Shown: positions 21,972 through 33,470, counted from the first letter of the stretch. The stretch: 64,000 bases of DNA from Megascapheus bottae (GCA_024803745.1 JANJXV010000004.1:46127358-46191357), one strand, 5' to 3'. The notes: generated by a model not told the origin, from the sequence alone. Numbers and translations are program-made.

Positions 21972-22180
21972 TTTTTTTTGCCAGTCCTGGGCTTGAGCTC
22001 AGGGCCTGAGCAGTGTCCTTGGACTTTCTCAAGGCTAGAGCTCTACCACTTGAGCCTCAGCACCACTTCTGGCTTTTTTCTATATATGTGGTACTGAGGA
22101 ATTGAACCCGGGTCTTCGTGCATGCTAGGCAAGCACTTTACCACTAGGCCAAACTCCCAGCCCCTACGCTGGTTATTTTT
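21957..22180 (-). repeat. IDL-Geo SINE, third of three insertions at one target site
   Basis: Reversed IDL-Geo (about 21969-22164: tcctgggcttgagctcaggg ... gaattgaacccgggtcttcg ... aggccaaactcccagccc). It is bounded by tacactggttattt and tacgctggttattt (22165-22178, one mismatch). Confidence 0.88.
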
Positions 22181-22204
22181 ACAACCTGTCCAGGTGCAAG
22201 CCCA

Positions 22205-22475
22205 GTCAGGAATCTAGAATGAAGAGCATGTGTACGATAGCCAATTTCTTCCTGATGGTCTTTTCTGCTTAGTCTGGTCTGGAATTGTGATCATCCCAAT
22301 CTAATTCTCCCATATAGCTTGGTGTGACAATTGTGTATCACAACACCCAGTTATGGGTTGAGAAGAGGAATCTTTCCAACTTTTCTGCCCAGGCTGGTCT
22401 CAAACCACAGTCCTTCTGATTTTAGTCTTCCAGCTAGGTAGGATTACAAGTGTGTGCCACCAGAGCCAGGCTTGA
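22205..22475 (-). repeat. Two tandem B1-like units, reversed
   Basis: Two B1-type ends lie in a row: gtctggtctggaattgtgat ... tatcacaacacccagtt (to about 22352) and gcccaggctggtctcaaacc ... gtgtgtgccaccagagccag (to about 22472). They could be a dimer or two separate insertions. Confidence 0.6.
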
Positions 22476-22479
22476 AAAG

Positions 22480-23440
22480 CACAGTTTTTGGTATAAGGCC
22501 TCCTCAAGACATTCCCCTTCAGAGTGGTGGCCTTTGGGGTTTTTTTTTTTTGGCAGTTTTCCATTGGAAATGAGAGTTCCTATGAAATATAACTAATCAA
22601 ACCTGGGTTTGCCTTAGTTTCTTGTTTAAATCTGCCTTTTTGGTCCATGGAGATAGTTACCCTTTGAAAGCATTTTGACACAAGGTTTTTGCTGAAGAAT
22701 GTGCTGCTTCTTGCATAACCATTTCTGTGTAATGCCATTGATGATAAATGTAATAGGCTGTTTCTCTTCCGGTCTGCTTAATAAATGTGCCCCTTGTTTT
22801 TAAGTGATAACTTTGTTTTCCTGCAGTAGACTCTACTGACCGGAATTCTGCCTATTGAAATTTTAACTTCCTCACTTTCAGATGATAGGATAATGGGCAA
22901 TATGATTACTCATTTCTTTAGCATTGTTTTTATTGTCTTTGTTCTTTGCCCTGTTTCTTTTATCATTAGGAAATAAACTGTGAAGCTGTAAATAGAAAAT
23001 ACCCAGATTCAAATCCTCAGATTCAATTATGGTGTAAGTTTTCTTTCTTTTACTGCTGGCCTGTGCCTTAACACTATTGATTTTTGTTCCCAGCTTTGCA
23101 CACTTGTTGTGGTGAAAACATGGGTGACATATGTCCTTGGGGCTATGGTCTTCTCTGATTTATGTCCAATAAAAGTGTTTGAAAACAGGTTACGCCAGCA
23201 TTCAGGACCAAAAGTCCTGAATTTTTTTCAATTGGACCAGTTTAGGTCCTAAACCAATTTGAACTAATTATCGTGGTCATGAAATGTGATGTATTGATTG
23301 ACGTGAGCTTCAATCTATAGCTTAGGGCAAAGAGGGAACCTTATCTCACCAGTAGCAATGAGAACTAGGAATGAGCCAGTAGTGTATCACTAATCAGAAG
23401 TTATCTAGGCATGAAAAAAAACAAAAAACAAATGTCCACC
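22480..23440. other. Unique intergenic sequence
   Basis: No repeat or gene is recognised. The stretch 22590-22860 is repeat-free and moderately complex, so it may be conserved, but no motif stands out enough to call. Confidence 0.45.
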
Positions 23441-23445
23441 CAAGG

Positions 23446-23621
23446 GGCCTAGGATCCCAAACTTTTTGCTCAAAATTAGTTCTTTACCATTTGAGCCACA
23501 GCTTCACTTCTGGCTATGTTTCTGGTGTTTAATTGCAGCCTAACTGGCTTTGAACTACAATGCTCAGAACTCATCCTTCTGACTAGCTAGGATTATCAAT
23601 GTTAGATACCTATGCTTGGCT
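23446..23621 (-). repeat. Alu/B1-left + Geo-like SINE, diverged, reversed
   Basis: accatttgagccacagcttc, actggctttgaactacaatg and actagctaggattatcaatg appear in the order of the reversed dimer. Confidence 0.65.
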
Positions 23622-23699
23622 CTAGAGGCTTCTATGTGAATTCAGAGAAACCTGTAAATTTTTTTTCACTAAATGATTTGCCATCATACATATCTTGGT

Positions 23700-23786
23700 T
23701 GGTTTGTGTGTTCTGAGTTTGGTACCAAATTCAGGGTTCTGGGCATTCTAGGCAAGTACTTTATCATTGAACTCTCATCACAGATC
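23700..23786 (-). repeat. ID-like SINE monomer, reversed
   Basis: tggtaccaaattcagggttc and ctaggcaagtactttatcat match the reversed left unit of the IDL family. Confidence 0.6.
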
Positions 23787-23789
23787 TAG

Positions 23790-24930
23790 TGGTTTAAAAT
23801 ATATAGTAATATTTTAATTATTCTGCCATGGTGCTTATAATGGCATCTCTATTTTACAAATAAAACAACTAAAAACCACTTAATTTAAACTTGACATTTT
23901 CATTTCCTAACTCATCTTCAAACAAACATATATTAAGAACTGTAACAAAAATATGGCTATGGCTAGATTTCATTTTTTAAATCAAAGTCAGGAGAAACAA
24001 GACTGAAGTTTATAATAAAGGAATGTGTGTTTACTGTGGGTTTCCTCTGCTGTTTGAAAATAAACATAAAGACCAGTGAAAGAAGTCACTATTTTATATA
24101 GCTGAAATAAAACATATTTTGTGTTGCTATGTTCTTTGATCTGGTAAAGGATAACAGGCAAGCAGGAAATTGTATGGGGAAGCCAAAGTCAGAGGTCGGG
24201 GGGAAAGTATAAAACTGCAGTGCAGGATGAATATGCAAAGGTACCAAGGGAGAAAGAGACAAGCATATTTGGAGAAGATGGCGAAAAATAGCTCACCCAG
24301 CAGAAAATTTAGTTGAAGGGGAAATAAAAGAAGGTTTCATAGTTAAGGTCAGATTAAAAGGGACCTGAAGTTTGTCAACATGTATGTCTGAATATTTATA
24401 CGTTTTTAAGTTTGCAATTGCTTATATCTTCTGCTAAGGAAAAGTAACCGCCACAAAGACCTTAAAAACACTAGAAACAAAGAGTAGCCAAACATTTGGA
24501 GACAGATCGAGCTGTATGAGTCACTAAAGAAATAAAGGGAGAAAATGGACATATTTCTAGAAACAAGTGAGAGGGTAAACATCAGATACCTGAGCCTGTG
24601 GAGGTCAATGGAAGCAGTTGTGAGAGGGTTGTTCATAGCTAGAAGAGGCTATATTAAAAAGTCCGAGGTATTTTAAATAATCCTAAGGTCTTAGGAAAAC
24701 ATAAGCAAGTCAATCTCAAATCAGTAGAAGAAAATAAAAAGGATCAGATGCGAAACTAATAAAATAGAAGTGGAAACAACAATAAGAAAGATCAATGGAG
24801 CAGAGTAAAGGCAAAGTCCTTGCAGTGATTTACAAAACCCTGTTAGCTGTACCTTTCTTGATATTGCTCTGACTGCTTCTGGCCCTGTTTTCTATATTTG
24901 TCCATTTCCTTCGTTCACACCATCTTATTT
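23790..24930. other. Unique AT-rich sequence
   Basis: ORFs are 76 codons or shorter. Nothing was recognised on either strand. Confidence 0.5.
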
Positions 24931-24932
24931 GC

Positions 24933-25188
24933 TATTTCTGGATTCTTTTTTTGGTAGGTTATGGGGCTTGAACTCAACCTGGGCACTGTCCCTGAGCTCT
25001 TCAGCTCCAGACTACCACCCTACTCTGGAACCAACTCCCACTTCCTGTTTTCTGGAGGTTAATTGGAGATAAGAGTCTCAAGTCCTTTTGTGCCTGGGCT
25101 GGCTTTGAACCTTGATCCTCCGATCTCAGCCTACTGAGTAGCTAGGATTACAGGCGTGAGCCACCCCACAGGATATTTCTGGAATCTT
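24933..25188 (-). repeat. Alu/B1-left + Geo-like SINE with target-site duplications
   Basis: tatttctggattctt (24933-24947) and tatttctggaatctt (25174-25188) flank a reversed dimer whose left-unit end reads gctaggattacaggcgtgag. Confidence 0.85.
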
Positions 25189-25317
25189 ATGGGCACCAAG
25201 CTGCTGTAGAGTTGTTACTTTTGCTGTTTCATCTCCATGGCCTGTTCTTTATGTACTTTTTCTTTTCTGTTCCTTTAAAAACAAACAAAACCCCACGAAA
25301 CCCCCAAAAATAGAACA

Positions 25318-25418
25318 ACCAGGATCTCTTCATTTAGCCCAGGCTGACTTGGAACACTCCATCATTTCAGCCACCCAATCGCTGGGATTACAGATGTGTT
25401 TCACCATACTGTACTCTA
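25318..25418 (-). repeat. B1-like SINE monomer, reversed
   Basis: tttagcccaggctgacttgg and cgctgggattacagatgtgt are B1 landmarks in reversed order. Confidence 0.65.
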
Positions 25419-26067
25419 AACATCTTTTGGGTGACTTCTCTCACCCTTCAGTTGTATCCTGTTATCTCACCTTCTCCATGAGATCAGCTTGACCTTAATA
25501 CTTAATATAGAAGCTCCTCCCCACACCTCATTTTGCTTCACTTTCTTCTTATTCTACTCAGCGTTTCCCCCCCCGCCCCCTTGGACACCTAATCATTTGC
25601 TCTAATGTCATACATTTACCTTTTCATCGTGGATGTTGTTCTACTTTGCCACTTTAGTGTAATTTCATGAGTAAAAGCTCTTGGATTTGTTTACTGAGAT
25701 TTGTAATTTTTTGGCACAGGGTAGACCTCACTAAACAGTGAATGAAGACACAAGTTTCCACATTCACTAAAATGAAAGCAAGAGTGTGGTTCCAAATGGA
25801 AGGAAACCCCCTCCCAGCTAGAGTTAGGATTAGTGAGGTTTAAATTCCCCAGTTTATGCTTCTGACCATTTTATTAATAGTTAAGCTTAAAAAGAAGTTG
25901 GATTCGTATTTTTTTTAACCAAAAAAAAAAACATTCAAACTTTATAGAGAAGTAAAAAGTGAAAGTAATGAATGAAAAGCCACCTATTTCACATTGGTGT
26001 TGGCTGGAACAGACAACACAGATGCTGAAAAGAAGGCCTTCTTTCAATGAATTTGGTTTCAAATGTG

Positions 26068-26343
26068 TATTAAGAAAGCCCGAAAGGGTGGGAAGGTAGA
26101 TTAGCGGTAGAATGTTTGCTTAGTATGCATGAAGTATGCAGCATGAAGCTCGATTCTTTAGTGCCACATAAACAGAGAAAGCCGGAAGTGACACAGTGGC
26201 TCAACTGGTAGAAAAGAAGCTCAGGCTCTGAGTTCAACCCAGAGGACTGGCAAAAAAGGAGAGAGAGGGGGGGGAAGGGGGAGGGGGAGGAGAGGGGGAG
26301 GGGGAGGGGGGAGGGGGGAGAGAGGGGGAGAGGGGGAGAGAGG

Positions 26344-26390
<47 letters not shown>
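26068..26390 (+). repeat. Old IDL-Geo SINE with a 139 bp purine-only tail
   Basis: A diverged ID-like unit (ggtagattagcggtagaatg) and shortened right unit (gtggctcaactggtagaaaa) end at ggactggc. The tail from 26252 to 26390 contains only A and G on the + strand. It begins as mixed GGGGA/GAGGGG blocks and ends in about 20 GA units. It produces a spurious 121-codon Ser/Leu/Pro-rich ORF on the other strand. Confidence 0.85.
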
Positions 26391-26393
<3 letters not shown>

Positions 26394-27520
26394 TAAATGT
26401 TTTGAAACCTTAACTTGAAACTTCAGAAAGGTCAAGAATCTTAGTGACAGAACTTTGATCTTTTGACTGAAGTTTCCAAGTGTTTTTTTTTTTTCAGGTA
26501 TGTAAGTACAGATAAAATGTCAAACATTGTGAACTAAAAGTTAGAGTCAGGTTTAAATCTCCTTGCTTTAAACAGTAATACAAGCTAAATAACTATGAAG
26601 AGCAATGATAACTTACACATAAAAGTTATGGCACTTAAATATTGACAGCACAAATGGCAATTTGGCAATTGGCTTGATTCTTGGCAAGAAAACCATTTTC
26701 CCCCAATAGGGATTCTAGTTTTAATATAATGAGAATTTTGTGCCAAGTGGGTAATTTACCAACACACTAATAATTCAAATACACATTTCTTACTAAAATT
26801 AATAATATTGTTTGTCTATTGTACTATAGGAATTTACTGTAGCTGTTTTTAAAAAACACACCATCTTTAGCCCATTTTTTCTACTTAACACACTGAAGTC
26901 TATTAATCCATCATCAGAGTATATGAGTTTTGTTTTGCAACTTCATTAGTACATTTTTTATTTTCATTGTCACAGTCCCACAGAGATCTCTCAGGGTTTT
27001 TGTTTCTCTTTTATCCAGAGCATATTACTCCTTACTTAGAATAATCTTCCAAACACTGTTCTAATATTTAACTTCGTGAAGATGTACAACTCCTTGAATG
27101 TGTACTCTAAATGTTGCTCCTTCCCATGTTTTCTCTGCACTTGGCCAGGCTGCCTCTGTCCTTCTTTTATGTAGTTCAGAATAAGAGTGTCATGGTAGAT
27201 TCTTTCTAGCAATATCACTTTCACTTGCTGCATAATTTAAAGTCTAAATTCCTTTCTATTTCCATGGATACAAATTTACCTCAGATTTTCCTTAATGAAT
27301 GTAGCTATCTCCAAAACCAGTCTATTCTTGACTCTTCCATTCCTTATTGGATCTTGAACACATCTTGAAATAAATCTGAGCCTACTTTGGCCCATGTAAA
27401 TTCTTTCAATAGTTTCTCATCACCTTCAGAATGAAGTTCAATTTCTTTAACATGATACGGAACCATTTTTTCTTGTCTGGCCTTGTCTTAAGCTGTTAAG
27501 GTAGGTTCTTGAGTATTATT
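26391..27520. other. Unique AT-rich intergenic sequence
   Basis: No gene or repeat is recognised; ORFs are 65 codons or shorter. Confidence 0.5.
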
Positions 27521-27523
27521 AAA

Positions 27524-28523
27524 AACTATATTCTTCATGAAGAAATGCTTGATATCTCTGGCCATAAAAGAAATGCAAATCAAAACAACTCTAAGATTCC
27601 ATCTCACTTCAGTTAGAATGGCCATGATAAAGAAATCTAATAACAACAGATGCTGATGGTGATGTGGCCAGGAGGGATCACTACTACACTGTTGGTGGGG
27701 GTACAAACTCATTCACCCACTATGGAAAGCAGTATGGCAGTTCCTCAAAAGGCTAAACATAGAACTCCCCTATGACTCAGCAATTCCACTACTTGGCATT
27801 TACCCAGTCATCCAGAAACAAGGACATACTAAATCCATTAGCATAACAATGTTCATTGCAGCACTATTTACCATAGCAAAGGCATGGAACCAACCCAGAT
27901 GCCCCTCAGTAGATGAGTGGATCAAGAAGATGTGGTATTTATACACAATGGAATTCTATGCTGCTGTCAGAAAGAATGACATTGCCTTATTTGTAAGGAA
28001 TGGAAAGACTCAGAAAAAAATCATATTAAGTAAAGTAAGCCATACTCAAAGGAACATAAGCTCAGTGGTTTCCCTCATTTGTCATAATCAGTAGAAACCT
28101 TCGGCTCTCCTAGTAGAGATTTACAATAGAGCAAAACTGAGATACATAATGCCATATGGGATGACGCTAAATGAAAGGACCTCCAGGATATAGAAACAAA
28201 AGCCATAAAATGAGTGATTATTGTCCTTAATGTACTATGTTATCTCTCATCTCTTTTGCTATCCCTTGGTTGTCTCATATTGTTACAATATTTCACTTTG
28301 TTATCTGATATATTTTATATATACGTATTTGGTTATTTGAAATCAGATAGGGAAGGGGGGAAAACAAGATGAGGGGTGGGGGTGGGGGGAGGGAAATGGG
28401 GACCAAGACATGAGAAAGGGTATCAATGTTTGTGAAGTAATGCACCTTCTATCTGGTGAACATAATGTAACCCTTGTATTAATTACAATAAAAAATATAT
28501 GGGAAAAAAAGAAACTACATCCT
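27524..28523 (+). mobile_element. 5'-truncated LINE-1 (ORF2 end plus 3' UTR)
   Basis: About 1 kb of L1. The ORF2 C-terminal pieces include MKKC and MQIKTT-type codons near 27540-27590, and an open stretch 27849-28094 encoding MFIAALFTIAKAWNQP, VDEWIKKMWYLYTMEFYAA and a frameshifted end. The 3' UTR contains the G-rich tract (about 28345-28400) and the tail aataaaaaatatatggg-A7. Possible target-site duplications are aactatattcttc (27524-27536) and aactacatccttc (near 28511-28523), two mismatches. It is the best-preserved young-looking L1 end here and useful as reference for the others. Not translatable as a functional protein. Confidence 0.92.
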
Positions 28524-29250
28524 TCTTACTTCAGACCTCTCTGTTGCAGACCATCAAGCTCTGGTGATGAGAGATACAGATTGTTGGTAATGAGAGAGGG
28601 CCTCAAAGAGCCCAGTATTGTACAGAGTGGGCAGAGCTGGAAATGACAGAATCCAGCTAACCAGGGGTTCACATTTGCCTTTTTCTATCACAGAGGGTAG
28701 AACAATTGTCCTTATGGGAATGGACAATTATTCCGAATTTGGATTTGCTTTTGCTGCCCATTCTGCCTTTGCCAATAACTATTTTCACTGACTCACTGAA
28801 TATCTTATTAACCTTCACTGCCTCCTACAAAACATTGAGTCCAATCAAGAGGCTCACTTTATATCAATAGGGTTCATGGCCATTGCTGACATTGCCTCAT
28901 CATCCTGAACAGTTATTTATATGGAATAGGAGTGTGGCCTACTAAGGACTTACATACAGCCCATCTGGTTATACTTTGGGGAATAATACTCAAAGCAGAT
29001 GCCCTCTCCTGATGATATTTTCACTCTTTTGTCTCATGGTCCCTTTAATTGAAATGAAGCCTATGACATTAAGCTAATAGTAGAAGAGGAAATAGTTGAT
29101 AATGTTATAATCTTAAATGAAAAGGTAATATTTTAAATCAAAATATGTGATCAACTTTTAAAAATATACTCTGATACTCTTTCTGCCTAGGCACCTGTGC
29201 CAAGACTTGAAATGCTGTTTTGCTCAAGGTTGTAGTTGATTGTAAAAAGG
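28524..29250. other. Unique intergenic sequence
   Basis: Nothing was recognised on either strand. Confidence 0.45.
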
Positions 29251-29253
29251 AAG

Positions 29254-29490
29254 GTCAAAGATAATGGCATTTGCTGGGAAGTGGATGAAACTAGAGCAAA
29301 TCAGTCGAAACCAAAGGAACAAAAGGCGCTTGGTCTCCTTGATATGTGGATATTAGATCCAAACAGTACAAGAGAGATGTCTCAATTTTCGAGTACCCAA
29401 GGTTACTGACACAGTCTTGGAGATAAAAACATAACTCCATAGACATAAAAAAATCTATGATGGGATATATACTCTACAGACATAATGTTG
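29254..29490 (+). repeat. Possible older LINE-1 3' end
   Basis: ggatgaaactagagcaaatc, accaaaggaacaaaaggcgc and tctccttgatatgtggatat follow the order of an older L1 3' UTR lineage distinct from the other copies. Identification by eye only. Confidence 0.4.
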
Positions 29491-29894
29491 TATAGATCGA
29501 TATGTATCTATGACATAAAAACTTTCAGCTTAATTTTAATTATATTCTAAAATCTATGTGCCAGCAATTGCATATAGATTCCCTTCTTGAATTCTTGTTT
29601 GTTAAACATGACTTTTGAAATATGATGTAAAAATCAGTGTTAATAAAAATCTTTCAAAAAATAAGTAAGTTAAATCCTGCAGGTAAAAGGAAAAATTGAA
29701 AGGTCAAAACAGGGAAAAAAATACATAGGGCAACATCCAGGAAACACCACACACAAGCTAATAGGTGCCATTGGTGCCTTATTGCACAGGGACACACTGC
29801 TAGGTCCTAGACATCATGCTTGGCAACATACAAAGTGTGTCCAAATGAGCAATTTCATTGAGTATTGGTATCCAGATTTATTGGAGATTTGTCC

Positions 29895-30120
29895 TTGGTT
29901 CACTCTGCTCATTTTCCTATAACAAACTGCCATAAATTGAGTCACTAATAAACAATAGAAATTTGTTTCTTATAGTTCTTGAGTCTGATAGTTTAAACCT
30001 CCTGATACCAGTAGATTTGGTCTGATGAAAGGGTTCACTTTTCAGTCGGCTATTATCCACTACTCCTTGTCTCTGGAATGTTTTTCATGATGGTTCTCTA
30101 TTCTTGGGTTATTTATTGGG
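29895..30120 (-). mobile_element. MLT1-like MaLR LTR fragment, reversed
   Basis: cctataacaaactgccataa, caatagaaatttgtttctta, tagttcttgagtctgatag and cagtagatttggtctgatga match the reversed 3' half of an MLT1-type LTR. The far end is not clear. Confidence 0.5.
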
Positions 30121-30544
30121 GTTATAGAGAGGGGGAGATAAGCTAGTGGAGGATTTTTAGAGTGACATGATATTCACTGTATTTGGTGTGTTTATGACTG
30201 TATTTATGATATAGAAATCAAGGAAGAGAGGATTAAAGAAAGGGGAGTGTGGGTTATAAGATATTTCAGCTTAGGGTACTGAACTGGGCCTTGCTCTCGA
30301 TTAACACCACTTCAACATTTATTTCCCTCAGTTTAACAAAGTGAACCAAACAGCAGCATCTCTACTAATGACCTCAACTAGGATTGACCTGATTCTGTTT
30401 GTCACTGAGTCTGAGCAGTCAGTCATTATAGAAGAGACTGGATGAATCCTCTTAGGGGTCCAGCCCCAAGGACTGCAGGTGGATCAGCACCATCTGAAGC
30501 ACTGAGAATGCTGGAGGAATTACTCTAAAGGAAATGCAAATAGC

Positions 30545-30660
30545 CCGATGTGGTGGGAAAGGTCTATGATGGTAACAATAAGGAGGCAAAGACATGTAAA
30601 TCCTGAGTTTGAGTCCAACCTGGGCTATTGGATAACTTTGAGGCCTTTACTTCAACTTTC
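30545..30660 (+). repeat. B1-like SINE, diverged
   Basis: gcccgatgtggtgggaaagg, gagtttgagtccaacctggg and the spacing fit a decayed B1. Confidence 0.45.
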
Positions 30661-30721
30661 AATCTCTTCCCCAGCCAGCACTACCTAAAGAGGCAAGATA
30701 TGCTCACTTGAAACCATGCTT

Positions 30722-30860
30722 ACAGAAGGGAGGGAAACAGGGACAAAAACATGAGGAGTATCAATGTGCAAGGAATAATGCACCCTCTATCTGATGAATG
30801 TAACTGTAACCTCTCTATACATTACCCAGACTATAAAATAAAGATAAAAAGAAAAAATTA
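30722..30860 (+). mobile_element. LINE-1 3' UTR tail fragment
   Basis: agggagggaaacagggacaa, caatgtgcaaggaataatgc, atgtaactgtaacctctcta and an AATAAAG-containing A-rich end mark the last 140 bp of an L1 3' UTR. Confidence 0.8.
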
Positions 30861-30865
30861 ATAAA

Positions 30866-31905
30866 TAGTCCACATTTCCTTATCCATTCATCTACTGAGG
30901 GGCGTCTGGGTTGGCTCCATATCTTAACTATGGTAAATAATACTGCAATGGACATGGTTGTGCTAGTAGCTTTAGTATGGCCTAGTTTCTGGGCATTTGG
31001 GTAAGTGCCCAGGAGTGGGATTGCTGGGTTATAAGGGAGCTCATAGTTTTTTGAGGAACTTCCACACTGCTTTAAAGAGTGGTTGAACAGTTTACATTCC
31101 CACAGTGCACTAGGATTCCCTTTGGGCCACATCCCTGCAAGCATCTACTATTATTTGTTTTCTTGATACTTGCCATTCTAACTGGGGTGAGGTGGAACCT
31201 CTGTCCAGTTTTTGTTTGCATTTCTTTTTTTTTAAAGAAAACAATTAATTTGCATTTCTTTTATGGACAGAAATATTGAACAATTCTTCATGTGTAATGG
31301 GCGCATGAAGTCCTTTTTTTAATTCATTAGCCCACTTATTAATAGGGTAGTTGTTTCTTTGTGTATTGGGGGGTTTAATTTTTTGAGCTCTAAGTATATT
31401 TTAGATATGAGGCCCTTGTCTATTGTATGTCCAGTAAAGATCTTTTCCCAATCTGTGGGCTTTCTCTTTATCTTACTAGCTATATCCATTGCTATGCAGA
31501 AGCTCTACAGTTTAATGCAATCCCATCTATTCAGCCTTTCTTTGATTTGTTGTTTCTGGATCTTTATTTTGGAAGTTTTGATCTGTGCCAAGGAACCCCA
31601 GTGTATCCCCTATTCCTTCTCTACATGTGTGTAGCCAATTCTGCCAGCATGATTTGCCCCATTTATTAGGAAATAAAAAGATTTGGAAAAAATCATGTTA
31701 AGTGGAATAAGCCATAACCAAAGAAAGCTAGGGTCCATGGTTTTCCTCATTTGTAAGAATTAGTCTATGTGTATAGGACAGTCCTAGCAGAGGCTCACAA
31801 TAGCTCAATAAACATATACATATGACCATATAAAATGATGATAATTGAAATGAACTCCAAGATATGGAAACAGAGGGTATTTGTTATTATTTTTATTGTG
31901 TTTCT
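30866..31905. mobile_element. LINE-1 with a large 5' inversion (inverted ORF2 part, then direct 3' UTR)
   Basis: From 30866 to about 31668 the - strand encodes successive pieces of L1 ORF2 (GIPYPNAQKLGHTK-like region near 31000, TIVKIWSQP and VDEWIRKCG near 30880-30930; upstream pieces near 31400-31640). From about 31680 the + strand resumes ORF2's last codons and the 3' UTR (ggaaaaaatcatgttaagtg, aataagccataacc, ggttttcctcatttgtaaga). The two parts adjoin in L1 coordinates except for roughly 60-70 missing bases, as expected from twin priming. The 3' UTR runs into a TA-rich expanded region at 31905. The ORFs at 30815-31144 (-) and 31359-31669 (+) are parts or shadows of this element. Confidence 0.85.
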
Positions 31906-32260
31906 ACCATATATAGCCCATATACATATATATACACATACCACATACATATATAGTATATATGTTTATATACATATATAACCACATGTATCTATATGTG
32001 CATGTATATGCAACGTGTACACACATATGTTTATATGCATACACACTATTCAGGTACAGTATGTATATATCTATATACACATAGATATGTAAGTATGTAT
32101 ATGTGAATATATATATACAATACAGATACATATACATAAAGATACACATAAAATGTATATATATACATATGTATGTATATGTCATACCTATATATGTACA
32201 AGCATATTCTTATATAAATAGATATAGACGTATACATATATACTTGATACATCTTCCTGC
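31905..32260. repeat. Complex TA/CATA-rich low-complexity tract
   Basis: About 350 bp of irregular tatacata, catatata and tatgtata units. It sits where the L1 3' UTR normally has a short TA-rich stretch, so it probably grew from it. Several Tyr/Ile-rich ORFs up to 174 codons cross it and are artefacts. Confidence 0.85.
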
Positions 32261-32403
32261 TACTTGCAGCTATGATTGTTGGTCTTCCTTCTTCTTTGAC
32301 TGATATCCAATTACATGGCATGTAATTTGTGTCTAATTGGAAGAGAAGGGAGAGTGTGGGTACAGGAATACATCTAAGGAGGAGCATGGCAGTGACATGC
32401 AAG

Positions 32404-32550
32404 GATACATTTTTTAGACTATTTTTATTGTTATTGTAAAGATGATGTACAGAAGAGTTACAACTACTTAATACATGTAAAGAGTACATTTGTTTGGGGT
32501 CAATGCCCCCCATTCTCTCCCAGTTTTTCCCTCCCAGTTTGTCCCCAAAG
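32404..32550 (-). mobile_element. LINE-1 3' UTR end, reversed
   Basis: Reversed, it reads gaatggggggcattgacccc, then tgtaactcttctgtacatca, tctttacaataacaataaaa, which is the standard end of the rodent L1 3' UTR in an older form. Confidence 0.6.
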
Positions 32551-32559
32551 AGTACATCT

Positions 32560-33310
32560 TTAGATTTCAAGTATGACCTTGTTTTTCCTGGAGCTCATTT
32601 TGCTCAGGACAAAACCTTGCACTTATAAGAGCTAGTTGATTTTGTGGGTTTGGTATAGTCCGTGGCAATACCCTACGTAAGCAAGGCTTGGTTCCACTTT
32701 GTTGCCCTTGCTTCATGTACCAGTCTCTTCCCCAAACATCTATGGCTAAAGTCAGAGAACTGTTTCCATTCAAACCTGAAAGCAAATGTCAGCTTTTGAA
32801 GCAGTAAGTGACACAATTTAGAAAAATCTAAGGGGTGGCTACAGTCCTAAGGTTCTTAGATCTTCAGGGAATAATATACACAACTTTTTCCCCCTTCCAA
32901 TTGTACAATGAACTTTACTAGAAATAAATATCTAAAGCAATAGTGGCATACCCATCCAGATCCAGACGTGGCTAAGAATTTCTTCCCTGCCCCAGCTCGT
33001 TGCTCTTTTTGTGCTGAACTGGATTAATGATGTCTTTTCTTGGCCCCACGTTATTTAGATTCCCTGTCATGTGTGTTTGGTGATCATTTCTTCACACCAC
33101 TGCTGCTCATGTCAACGCCAGTGGGTGTACAGCCTTTCTTTCCTTCAGCATTTGCTTCTCCATTAGCTGCATTTCTCTGTCACAGTGTGCTCAGGAAAAT
33201 GCTTGCTGTGGTGCCTGCTTTGCTCAGAGTAGGGATTTCTTTTTAAACATCTTTGCAATGCTCATTGCTCTCATTCCTGTCTGCTTGCAATCTAGAACTT
33301 CTCCCCCATC
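32560..33310. other. Unique intergenic sequence
   Basis: No recognised gene. ORFs of 68-72 codons on both strands look random. Confidence 0.45.
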
Positions 33311-33317
33311 CTATTTG

Positions 33318-33470
33318 TGCTCAAGGCTAGCACTCTACCACTTGAGCCATAGTGGCACTTCTGGCTTTTTTGGGTTGTTTATTGCACTGGCTGGTTTTGA
33401 ACTATGATCCCCAGATCTCAGCCTCCAGAGTAAGTAGGATTACAGGTGTGAGCCACCAGTGCTCACCTGT
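33318..33470 (-). repeat. Alu/B1-left + Geo-like SINE, 3'-incomplete, reversed
   Basis: ctagcactctaccacttgag and gatctcagcctccagagtaa, ggattacaggtgtgagccac. The tail part of the right unit is missing. Confidence 0.8.

Noticed and set aside
26070..26435. 121-codon ORF with a long Ser-Leu/Pro run
   Set aside because: It is the complement of the purine-only SINE tail.
27567..27590. ATGCAAAT octamer at 27.57 kb as another POU site
   Set aside because: It belongs to the L1 ORF2 sequence and recurs in each L1 copy, so it is not evidence of a local enhancer.
31904..32570. 93- and 174-codon Tyr/Ile-rich ORFs on the - strand
   Set aside because: They read through the TA/CATA low-complexity tract and an L1 tail; periodic composition and not a protein.
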